This document shows, in pieces, positions 1 to 6,178 of a stretch of 17,493 nucleotides of DNA. The notes beneath the pieces were generated by a model, which saw only the letters and a program-made list of their open reading frames with translations, made no database searches and was not told where the DNA came from. The DNA lies in contig DXJM01000106.1 of the NCBI GenBank assembly GCA_019057355.1, positions 1 to 17,493 on the forward strand. The letters are read 5' to 3'. The DNA comes from Promethearchaeota archaeon. GTDB lineage: Archaea; Asgardarchaeota; Lokiarchaeia; Sigyniarchaeales; SOKP01. Numbering within the stretch: the stretch's first letter is position 1; each line of letters opens with the position of its first letter. A program made the translations under genes and the position numbers.

Positions 1-894
1 TTAAATTTAGAATTAGATAAATTTATTACCGCTTTTTATGAAAATGACACGAAAATTTTAAAAAGAGCCCCCGGAAGGTCCATGAGGGAGACTCTTGAAT
101 TACGATTAAGACAACTTTTAGGTAAAGCAAGAAAAGAAGCAGAAGAGACAGCTGCCCTCTCCATTGGTGATGAGGCTCATTCCGTTATCATGACAAAATC
201 TGGTGCCAGAGGAAATATTCTAAATCTTGGTCAAATGTCTGCTGTTGTCGGTCAGCAAGCTATTAGAGGTGAAAGGATAAATAGAGGATATAGTCTTAGA
301 ACACTTCCACATTTTAAAATGAATGACTTGAGTCCTAAAGCACGAGGTTTTGTAGAATCCTCATATCGAAATGGTCTTAAACCTGAAGAATTTTTCTTTC
401 ATGCTATGGGCGGTCGTGAAGGACTGGTAGATACGGCTGTAAGAACATCTACAAGCGGGTACATGCAACGCAGGCTGGTCAATGCATTACAAGACATGGT
501 CATTGAAAATGATGGAACCGTGCGCAATTCAGATAAGAACATCATTCAATTCAAGTATGGAGATGATGGTATTGACGTGATGCACACGGATCATGGTCAC
601 GCGGTTAATTTGGACGTGCTTCTTCTTAAAGCTAAAGCCTTAGACGTGAAGAACATTCGGGAAGAGCTTAAAATGGAAGGAACTGAAAAAAGAGACATTC
701 CAGAAAAAAAGATATCATCAAAAGCGACTTCAAAACCAAAAAACAAAGAAACACTTGTCATTGATGCAGAAGAATCTGGTTCAGATGAAGAGGTATTGAA
801 AGAAAGATATAATAAAGAAACGGGTAAAAATGCAATTTGGCGTGGAGCTGAAACGAAAGCTTATCTTGATTGGAAGAAAGAAAATCAAAATTAG
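1..894 (+). CDS. rpoA1: DNA-directed RNA polymerase subunit A' (RpoA1), C-terminal part, 5' truncated by window edge
   Basis: The reading frame is open from base 1 (frame 1) to the TAG at 892-894, so this is the last 297 residues of a gene that starts upstream. The catalytic Mg-binding loop lies outside the window. Visible is the conserved block PEEFFFHAMGGREGLVDTAV, followed by SGYMQRRLV, which is the bridge helix that spans the active-site cleft. The A' homology ends near the HTDHGHAVN segment (about base 600). After it comes a Lys/Glu/Ser-rich, probably disordered linker (about 660-800) and then a compact C-terminal motif at 805-891, ETGKNAIWRG followed by TKAYLDWKK. That tail is not part of the polymerase fold as I know it. 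The product pairs with A'' to form the equivalent of eukaryotic Rpb1. The next gene starts 22 bases downstream, so the two are surely cotranscribed. Confidence 0.97.
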   Translation, partial: LNLELDKFITAFYENDTKILKRAPGRSMRETLELRLRQLLGKARKEAEETAALSIGDEAHSVIMTKSGARGNILNLGQMSAVVGQQAIRGERINRGYSLRTLPHFKMNDLSPKARGFVESSYRNGLKPEEFFFHAMGGREGLVDTAVRTSTSGYMQRRLVNALQDMVIENDGTVRNSDKNIIQFKYGDDGIDVMHTDHGHAVNLDVLLLKAKALDVKNIREELKMEGTEKRDIPEKKISSKATSKPKNKETLVIDAEESGSDEEVLKERYNKETGKNAIWRGAETKAYLDWKKENQN

Positions 895-904
895 TATAAA
901 AAAA

Positions 905-909
905 GAGGT
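905..909 (+). promoter_or_regulatory. Shine-Dalgarno site of rpoA2
   Basis: GAGGT lies seven bases before the ATG at 917. The same AGGAGGTG-type complementarity recurs at several starts in this window (rps7, rps27e, pyrB and the transporter genes), which shows this genome uses Shine-Dalgarno initiation for internal operon genes. Confidence 0.7.
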
Positions 910-916
910 TTAAAAA

Positions 917-3700
917 ATGGCTAAAATAACTCCTAAAATGTTAGAAGAGTCTTTAAAAGAACTGCAAGAAGACGGAATTCCAGATGATTTAATCACGAGT
1001 ATTAGAGAAAAATTAAAAGATGAAGAATTAGAAGAAGAACAATTAGAATACTTTCTTAACAAGGTATATATTAATTTTAACAATGCCCTAGAAGAACCTG
1101 GTGAACCTTGTGGGACTATTGCGGCTCAATCTATCGGAGAACCAGGAACACAGATGAGCATATCAGGATCAGAAAAAGTAATTATATTAAAAGGAAACGT
1201 CTCACATGTTATTAGAATTGATAAATTTGTTGACGAGTTGATCTCAAATTCTGTAAATCATGAAAATATTAATGGAAGCGATGTATTGAATTTAGAACAT
1301 TCTGATTTTAAAGTTCCTTGCGTTGGACAAGATGAAAAAATGCATTGGGGACGTTTACGCCAAGTTAGTCGACATCCTCCAAAAGGAGAATTAATTAAAA
1401 TAAAAACACGTTCTGGTCGAGAAATTAATGCAACACCTTCACATTCATTCCTCCTCCGGAAAAATAATAAGATTGTCCCAGTGTCAGGAAAATCCTTAAC
1501 TATTGGAGATAGAATCCCCCTTATGAAACAAATTCCAGAATATTTTCCTTTGGAACAAATACACTTAGAAAAATACATACAAAAAGACGAGTCCTGTTAC
1601 AGATCAGAATTTCTAAAAGATAGAGAATCATGGAATCAAAAGGAAAGGGATTGGAAAAATGCATATAACATGACATACCCTGTTCCAGTAGGGGAAGTTG
1701 GATTGCACGTTGTTGCTTTAAAAAAAGAAAAAACTGATGTCCTTGCAGCAGGAGATTTCTATACTAAAACATATTCTGAGACTGAAATTCAAATTCCAGA
1801 AATTTTAAAATTAGATTTTTCTTTGGGATGGTTCATAGGAGCATATATTGCATTAGGGAGCAACGCAAGTTCCTTTGTAGCTATCACGAATGATAATGAA
1901 CAATATCTAAAAAAGGCATCTGATTTTGCTGATTCTCTCTCAATTAATTGGAAGATTATACAAGAAGAGGGTGTATATGGACCGAAAACATCAATATCTC
2001 TTTATTCATCCATATTTTCTAAATTATTAGAATGCATGTGTGGAAAAGGTGCTGAAGATAAATGTCTTCCCTCCTGGGCATTGAATGCCCCTGAAGCTTT
2101 TATTTCGGGGCTATTACAAGCATATTTTGATGGTCATGGTAATGTTTCTGTCAAGAGAATGCAAATTAGGGCAAAGAGTAATTCCAAGGAATTAAGAAAT
2201 GGAATATGCCTCCTCTTATCACGATTTGGTATTATGGCTTTAAAATATACCGAAAAAGATCAATATGCCTTCAGAATTTCCGGAAAATATATAGCGCTCT
2301 TTAAGGAAAAAATTGGCTCAATTCTTCTTACAAAAAGGATAAAATTCGAGCAAATGGTTAAAAATGAACAGGACAACTCAATTACACATGATATAATCGA
2401 TATGATTCCTGGATTTAGTGAAATACTCAATGATCTTTGCTTGAAATTGAAGATTGATGGTCATTCTTCATTAAAGGCTAATATTCGCGAGTATAGCATG
2501 AATCAACAAATTGGCCGCCAAATTCTCCAAAGATATGTAAATATTTTTACAGAAGAAACAGAGAAAAATGAAATTAATATAGAATTAGAACTTGAGGAGT
2601 TGCAGCGAGCAATTGATTCAGAAGTCTTGTGGGATCAAATCATTTCCATTGAACTAATAAAATCACCAACATCTTTTGTGTATGATTTTTCAGTTGACAC
2701 TCATGAAAATTTCACTACAGCTGAAGGTCTTCTGACACATAATACCCTCAGAACCTTCCACTATGCGGGGGTAGAAGAGTTTTCCGTCACTCAAGGACTC
2801 CCACGATTGATTGAAATTGTCGATGCACGACGATTTCCAAGCACTCCCATGATGGAAGTGTATTTAGAAGAGGGCTATAAGGAAAAAGAATCAGATGCCA
2901 TAAAAGTCCATAATCGCATTGAACAAATTAGAATAGAACAGATTACCCATGATGTGGATTTGGATTTTGTCAATTGGCACATTATTATTAATTTAATCCC
3001 CGAAATTTGTGAAAGAAAAGGAATCGAGATTGATGAGATCCCTGAAATTTTAAAGAGATATAAGAAAAAAGGTTCTATTAAAAGAGAAGGAAATTCCATA
3101 ATTATCGATCCTGGAATTGAAGATCTCCAAAGCTTACAAAAGTTGAGAGAGAAGATCCTTAAAAAAGTAGTAAAAGGAATTAGAGGGGTTAAGAGAGGAT
3201 TACTCGCGCCATCCGAAAATGGAAAGGAATGGCTTATCAAAACAGAAGGCACTAATATGCAGAGTGTAATTCAAATTGAAGGTGTAGATGCCAGTCGTTC
3301 TGTATCAAACCACATTCACGAAATTGAAAAATTATATGGGATTGAAGCCGCTCGGACGATGATCATTGTTGAGGCTCAAAAAGTACTAGAACAACAGGGC
3401 CTTGATGTAGACCTGAGACATTTACTCATTTTGGCTGATTTAATGTGCCATTCGGGTTCTATTCAATCAATAGGAAGACATGGCATTTCGGGGTCTAAAT
3501 CAAGTGTATTTGCCAGAGCAGCTTTTGAAGTAACGGTAAACCAATTGCTTGATGCTGGACTTTACGGAGAAGAAGAAAAACTATTGGGAATACCTGAAAA
3601 CGTTATCATAGGACAAGTAAGCAAGGTTGGTACGGGTTCCGTTAACATTATGTTTGATCTTGATGAAAACTTGCGCATTCTTCAAGAGAAAAACAAATAA
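917..3700 (+). CDS. rpoA2: DNA-directed RNA polymerase subunit A'' (RpoA2) with in-frame intein
   Basis: The product completes the polymerase largest subunit, carrying the trigger loop, jaw and C-terminal clamp parts. The primary product is 927 residues. Residues 1-80 and 610-927 are A'' and join to a normal 398-residue subunit; residues 81-609 are an intein. The N-extein ends in SIGEPGTQM and the C-extein resumes with TLRTFHYAGVEEFSVTQGLP. This is the trigger-loop block that in eukaryotic Pol II reads EPATQM-TLNTFHYAGV. Further A'' signatures follow: LPRLIEIVDARRFPSTP, then RHLLILADLMCHSGSIQSIG and RHGISGSKSSVFARAAFEVT. The start is fixed by a GAGGT Shine-Dalgarno at 905-909 before the ATG at 917. 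Because the insertion is inside the catalytic loop, splicing must be needed for an active enzyme. A T-rich stretch follows the stop. Confidence 0.97.
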   Translation: MAKITPKMLEESLKELQEDGIPDDLITSIREKLKDEELEEEQLEYFLNKVYINFNNALEEPGEPCGTIAAQSIGEPGTQMSISGSEKVIILKGNVSHVIRIDKFVDELISNSVNHENINGSDVLNLEHSDFKVPCVGQDEKMHWGRLRQVSRHPPKGELIKIKTRSGREINATPSHSFLLRKNNKIVPVSGKSLTIGDRIPLMKQIPEYFPLEQIHLEKYIQKDESCYRSEFLKDRESWNQKERDWKNAYNMTYPVPVGEVGLHVVALKKEKTDVLAAGDFYTKTYSETEIQIPEILKLDFSLGWFIGAYIALGSNASSFVAITNDNEQYLKKASDFADSLSINWKIIQEEGVYGPKTSISLYSSIFSKLLECMCGKGAEDKCLPSWALNAPEAFISGLLQAYFDGHGNVSVKRMQIRAKSNSKELRNGICLLLSRFGIMALKYTEKDQYAFRISGKYIALFKEKIGSILLTKRIKFEQMVKNEQDNSITHDIIDMIPGFSEILNDLCLKLKIDGHSSLKANIREYSMNQQIGRQILQRYVNIFTEETEKNEINIELELEELQRAIDSEVLWDQIISIELIKSPTSFVYDFSVDTHENFTTAEGLLTHNTLRTFHYAGVEEFSVTQGLPRLIEIVDARRFPSTPMMEVYLEEGYKEKESDAIKVHNRIEQIRIEQITHDVDLDFVNWHIIINLIPEICERKGIEIDEIPEILKRYKKKGSIKREGNSIIIDPGIEDLQSLQKLREKILKKVVKGIRGVKRGLLAPSENGKEWLIKTEGTNMQSVIQIEGVDASRSVSNHIHEIEKLYGIEAARTMIIVEAQKVLEQQGLDVDLRHLLILADLMCHSGSIQSIGRHGISGSKSSVFARAAFEVTVNQLLDAGLYGEEEKLLGIPENVIIGQVSKVGTGSVNIMFDLDENLRILQEKNK
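1157..2743 (+). mobile_element. Intein in RpoA2 with LAGLIDADG-type endonuclease domain (probably catalytically dead)
   Basis: This 529-codon in-frame insertion (RpoA2 residues 81-609) interrupts the trigger loop between Met80 and Thr610. Splicing signals are present: Ser at position 1, block B TPSHSF (Thr173, His176), block F FVYDFSVDTHENFTT (587-601), and block G ending in His608-Asn609 with Thr as +1 extein residue. A Ser1/Thr+1 pair supports the standard acyl-shift mechanism. The central part contains two LAGLIDADG-like helices. The first is LGWFIGAYIALG (303-314), with Leu313 where Asp or Glu normally sits. The second is FISGLLQAYFDGHG (395-408), with His407 in the Asp position. Loss of both metal-ligating acids predicts that homing is lost while splicing is kept. 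Family knowledge: the archaeal A'' gene is a known intein host; I cannot confirm here whether this exact site is shared with other archaea. Confidence 0.95.
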
Positions 3701-3737
3701 TATTTCTTATTTTACTAAAAATTTTTTATTTTTTATG
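3701..3737 (+). terminator. T-rich stretch after rpoA2, possible archaeal terminator
   Basis: Directly after the rpoA2 stop the + strand is almost pure T/A with several T-runs (T6 at 3722-3727 and another T6 at 3730-3735). Archaeal RNA polymerase can terminate on U-tracts without a strong hairpin, and none is seen here. The 150-base gap before rpl30e leaves room for termination and a new promoter, but readthrough is equally possible. Confidence 0.3.
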
Positions 3738-3850
3738 AATGTACAAGGAATTATAATTACTTACCATGATTAGCATAAAAAATTAAAACGATGATGTATT
3801 TTTTTTGTTATTAATTTGAAATTAGTTTCTAAAAAAAAGTCTTGAAGATT

Positions 3851-4231
3851 ATGGCACGGAAGAAGAATAAAAATGATATTGGCGAATCAATCGATTTATC
3901 AAGGAAAAAGGTTAAAGAATTTGATATCGATATGAATATTAAAGTAGCTTACAAGACAGGAAAAATCATCTATGGAAGAAATCAAGTATTAAGAGAAATG
4001 AGAAGAGATACCTTCAAGATGTTGATTATTGGTAATAATTGTCCTCAAGAATTTGAAGATCAGTTAAATTATTACAAATCCTTAATGGGTAATAAACTAT
4101 TTTTCCATAAATACAAGGGTTCATCGCATGATTTAGGATTGGCATGTGCAAAACCTTATTGGATCTCCGTTATAGGTGTTATAGATGCTGGTGATTCCGA
4201 TTTATTAAACTTAAGATCAAAAAGTAATTAG
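3851..4231 (+). CDS. rpl30e: Ribosomal protein eL30 (L30e)
   Basis: This is a large-subunit ribosomal protein of the L7Ae/L30e RNA-binding fold, 126 residues from the ATG at 3851. Recognisable family segments are VAYKTGKIIYGRNQVLREM, then KMLIIGNNCPQEFEDQLNYY, then the C-terminal GVIDAGDSDLL. Archaeal L30e is usually about 100 residues. This one has an extra basic N-terminal stretch of some 25 residues (ARKKNKND and onward). The frame is open a little further back to a TTG at 3842, but the ATG needs no unusual initiation and loses no conserved sequence. The position between rpoA2 and a NusA-like gene is the classic archaeal arrangement, which supports the call. Confidence 0.93.
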   Translation: MARKKNKNDIGESIDLSRKKVKEFDIDMNIKVAYKTGKIIYGRNQVLREMRRDTFKMLIIGNNCPQEFEDQLNYYKSLMGNKLFFHKYKGSSHDLGLACAKPYWISVIGVIDAGDSDLLNLRSKSN

Positions 4232-4252
4232 CATTAGAGCATTATTTTAAAC

Positions 4253-4744
4253 ATGTTAAAGAAGAATATTAAAATAGATAGGCAATCAATGGAACTTATC
4301 TCATTGTTCAATAATATATCCGGAGCAATAATAAAAGATTGTCTTATTTTTGAGACTCCCGATGATAAAGATGATCAAAAAAGCGAAATTATCATTTTTT
4401 TGGTAAAAAAAGAAGATATCGGAAAAGCCATCGGGAAAGCTGGTGAACACGTGAAAGATTTGACCATAAAACTGCAAAAAAAAATTGATGTTATCCCCTT
4501 TTCAGATAATTTACAAACTTTCATTCAATTCATATTAAACACGGCAAAAAACTCAATAAAAATTCAAAATATTGAAATTAAAGAAAGTAAAAATCAAAAA
4601 AAAACAGTTATTATATCTGTGCGGCCCCAAGATCGAGGGAAAGCAATTGGAAAAGATGGGAGCATGATTCGAAAGATAAAAACTCTCGTAATAAGGCATT
4701 ATGAAGTGGATAACGTGATTATTAACACTCATAATACTGTTTAG
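4253..4744 (+). CDS. nusA: NusA-like transcription termination/elongation factor (two KH domains)
   Basis: This is a 163-residue archaeal NusA-like protein. Archaeal versions keep only the two KH RNA-binding domains of bacterial NusA and lack the N-terminal polymerase-binding and S1 domains, and the length here fits. KH1 covers about residues 46-95 with the signature GKAIGKAGEHV (57-67). KH2 covers about 117-160 with GKAIGKDGSMI (129-139). Both keep the GxxG nucleic-acid contact loop. It presumably binds nascent RNA at the polymerase. The ATG at 4253 lies 21 bases after the rpl30e stop with no clear Shine-Dalgarno. Placement between rpl30e and rps12 is conserved in many archaea and supports the call. 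Confidence 0.93.
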   Translation: MLKKNIKIDRQSMELISLFNNISGAIIKDCLIFETPDDKDDQKSEIIIFLVKKEDIGKAIGKAGEHVKDLTIKLQKKIDVIPFSDNLQTFIQFILNTAKNSIKIQNIEIKESKNQKKTVIISVRPQDRGKAIGKDGSMIRKIKTLVIRHYEVDNVIINTHNTV

Positions 4745-4786
4745 CTTAGAGATCACATTCTTATTCAATCTAGTTATACCAGGTAA

Positions 4787-4858
4787 ACTGATCAAAATTG
4801 ATTTTTTAAGGAAAGGATAATTATCCAAAAAAAATCAAAAATTTTAAGTTTTATATTA
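4787..4858 (+). promoter_or_regulatory. Possible promoter region of rps12 with a perfect 12-base palindrome
   Basis: The gap between the NusA-like gene and rps12 holds three things in order: a T6 run at 4802-4807, a perfect palindrome GGATAATTATCC at 4815-4826, and an A-rich stretch leading to TTTTATATTA at 4849-4858, which looks like an archaeal TATA box. The TATA box is about 43 bases before the rps12 ATG, implying a 5' leader of roughly 15-20 bases. The palindrome could be an operator, or simply chance in AT-rich DNA. There is no experimental support. Confidence 0.35.
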
Positions 4859-4900
4859 CACTTAATTATCTATTATTTTATGAATTGTGGTAAATAAAAC

Positions 4901-5335
4901 ATGGGAAAACCTAAAGGATTATACGCAGCAAGGCAGCTCCGAAAAAATCGAAAGAAATACAGATGGAGTAAAACAGAATACAAGCGTACAAAATTAAAAC
5001 TGAAGAAAAAAGCAGATCCACTTGAAGGAGCCCCTCAAGCTCTGGGAATTGTTCTTCAAAAAGTTGGACGTGAGAGCAAGCAACTTAATTCCGCAATTAG
5101 GAAATGCGTCCGAGTACAATTAAAAAAGAATGGAAAGGCTATAACCGCGTTTCTCCCCGGTGATGGTGCATTAAATTTTATTGATGAACATGATCGAGTC
5201 ATTGTTGAAGGAATTGGTGGTGCAAAAGGAAGAGCTGTGGGAGATCTCCCCGGAGTAAGATGGAAAGTCGTTAAAGTCAACGGTGTTTCTTTAGACGCAT
5301 TAATATATGGAAAGAAAGAAAAACCTATGAGGTAA
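4901..5335 (+). CDS. rps12: Ribosomal protein uS12 (S12)
   Basis: This is the small-subunit decoding-centre protein of the archaeal/eukaryotic S12/S23e type, 144 residues, normal length. Conserved blocks are NSAIRKCVRVQL (63-74), LNFIDEHDRVIVEGIGG (91-107) and GDLPGVRWKVVKVNGVSL (114-131); the tail is KKEKPMR. Position 62 is Leu (codon CTT, 5084-5086), where archaea, eukaryotes and bacteria almost always have the Pro of the PNSA motif. That loop faces the decoding site and is where streptomycin-resistance changes cluster in bacteria. The stop TAA (5333-5335) is embedded next to the rps7 start region, so the two genes are translationally close. A long upstream gap with a TATA-like element suggests this gene starts its own transcript. 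Confidence 0.96.
   Translation: MGKPKGLYAARQLRKNRKKYRWSKTEYKRTKLKLKKKADPLEGAPQALGIVLQKVGRESKQLNSAIRKCVRVQLKKNGKAITAFLPGDGALNFIDEHDRVIVEGIGGAKGRAVGDLPGVRWKVVKVNGVSLDALIYGKKEKPMR
5329..5333 (+). promoter_or_regulatory. Shine-Dalgarno site that decides the rps7 start
   Basis: GAGGT at 5329-5333 is seven bases from the ATG at 5341 but only one base from an in-frame ATG at 5335 that overlaps the rps12 stop as TAATG. Spacing favours 5341, two codons downstream. Confidence 0.65.
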
Positions 5336-5340
5336 TGAAA

Positions 5341-5964
5341 ATGAGTACAAGTTCAAGCCAAACAGGAGGAATAAAACTTTTCAATACATGGAGTTTTGAG
5401 GGTATAGAAATTAGAGATATTACCTTGGAAAATTATATCAATTTAAAACCAATAATTATCCCTCACAGTTGTGGAAGACATGAACATAAAAGATTTTGGA
5501 AATCCGATATTTCTGTAGTAGAAAGGTTTGTAAATCGTTTGCTCGCCCCTGGTTTTATTCAAGGAAAAATTAAAGGGCGTAAAAGTGCTTATAATTCTGG
5601 AAAAAAGAGCAAATTAATAACTTGTGTTAAAAATGCATTTGTTTTAGTAAACTTAAATACTGGTGAGAACCCCCTGCAAATTTTAACTGATGCCATAGTA
5701 AATACGGCTCCAAGGGAAGAAACTACTAAAATTGCCATGGGGGGAATTTCTTACGCTTCTGCAGTTGATGTCGCACCCCAGAGAAGAATAGATTTGGCTA
5801 TTAAGTATTTAGTCCAAGCGATTGGTACGAGATCTCACGGTAATGTGAAGCAATTTGAAGAAAATATTGCTCAAGAATTAATATTAGCCGCAAAAAATAG
5901 TCAAGATTCTCGTGCTGTAAAAAGAAAGGAAGAAATTGAGAGAATTGCAGTCTCAGCTAGATAA
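5341..5964 (+). CDS. rps7: Ribosomal protein uS7 (S7)
   Basis: This is the small-subunit head protein that nucleates 16S rRNA 3'-domain assembly, 207 residues from the chosen ATG and of the usual archaeal length. Conserved segments are FVNRLLAPGFIQGKIKGRKS, then NPLQILTDAIVNTAPREETT, then GGISYASAVDVAPQRRIDLA. The C-terminal part has ELILAAKNSQDSRAVKRKEE followed by an Arg terminus, the typical archaeal/eukaryotic S7 ending. The start is set by the Shine-Dalgarno at 5329-5333; an ATG at 5335 would add two residues. It is the last gene of the str-like cluster here. No EF-2 or EF-1 alpha gene follows, and a hairpin/T-tract lies some 35 bases after the stop. Confidence 0.96.
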   Translation: MSTSSSQTGGIKLFNTWSFEGIEIRDITLENYINLKPIIIPHSCGRHEHKRFWKSDISVVERFVNRLLAPGFIQGKIKGRKSAYNSGKKSKLITCVKNAFVLVNLNTGENPLQILTDAIVNTAPREETTKIAMGGISYASAVDVAPQRRIDLAIKYLVQAIGTRSHGNVKQFEENIAQELILAAKNSQDSRAVKRKEEIERIAVSAR

Positions 5965-5997
5965 TTTGGGTTGCTTTCTTCGATACTTCTCACATTT

Positions 5998-6036
5998 ATT
6001 TCTTTAGATGAAAGAAATTTTTTCTCTATTTTTTTA
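5998..6036 (+). terminator. Hairpin plus T-tracts after rps7
   Basis: ATTTCTTT (5998-6005) and AAAGAAAT (6011-6018) form a perfect 8-base stem with a 5-base loop. It is followed at once by a T-run to 6023 and by a second T7 tract at 6030-6036. This is where the ribosomal transcript should end, 34 bases after the stop codon. The stem is AT-rich, so the U-tracts may matter more than the hairpin. Confidence 0.55.
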
Positions 6037-6097
6037 TCTTTGTTTCTTCTTTTTCTTATATTATTGAAATGCTAAATATATCACCGCAATATCATCT

Positions 6098-6129
6098 AAG
6101 TTGAATCTTCGGAATCAATTTTATATAAC
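6098..6129 (+). promoter_or_regulatory. Possible promoter and operator-like dyad before the HTH/NrdD-like gene
   Basis: TTTTATATAA (6119-6128) is a good archaeal TATA-box candidate about 50 bases before the ATG at 6179. Immediately upstream, and partly overlapping it, is the dyad TTGAATCTTCGGAATCAA (6101-6118). Its arms pair with one A-A mismatch around a C(TTCG)G loop. At DNA level it sits where the BRE/TATA factors bind, a place archaeal repressors often use. Whether the adjacent winged-helix protein binds it is speculation. Confidence 0.35.
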
Positions 6130-6178
6130 TGAACTGTTTATTATTTTTATAGTGATCTTAGTTAAATTATAGAAATAT

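Noticed and set aside
1258..1578. Open frame of 106 codons on the minus strand inside the intein
   Set aside because: It is antisense to a clearly coding region, matches no family, and has no Shine-Dalgarno or promoter. The AT-rich + strand codon pattern explains it.
2875..3252. Open frame of 125 codons on the minus strand inside rpoA2
   Set aside because: It is a shadow of the conserved A'' C-extein. Its composition (many Ser, Ile, Phe) is typical of antisense translation.
3788..3800. GATGATG string considered as a C box of a C/D guide RNA
   Set aside because: No D or D' box (CTGA) lies at suitable spacing before rpl30e.
3842..3850. TTG start that would extend L30e by three residues
   Set aside because: The ATG at 3851 keeps all family sequence, and there is no Shine-Dalgarno favouring the TTG.
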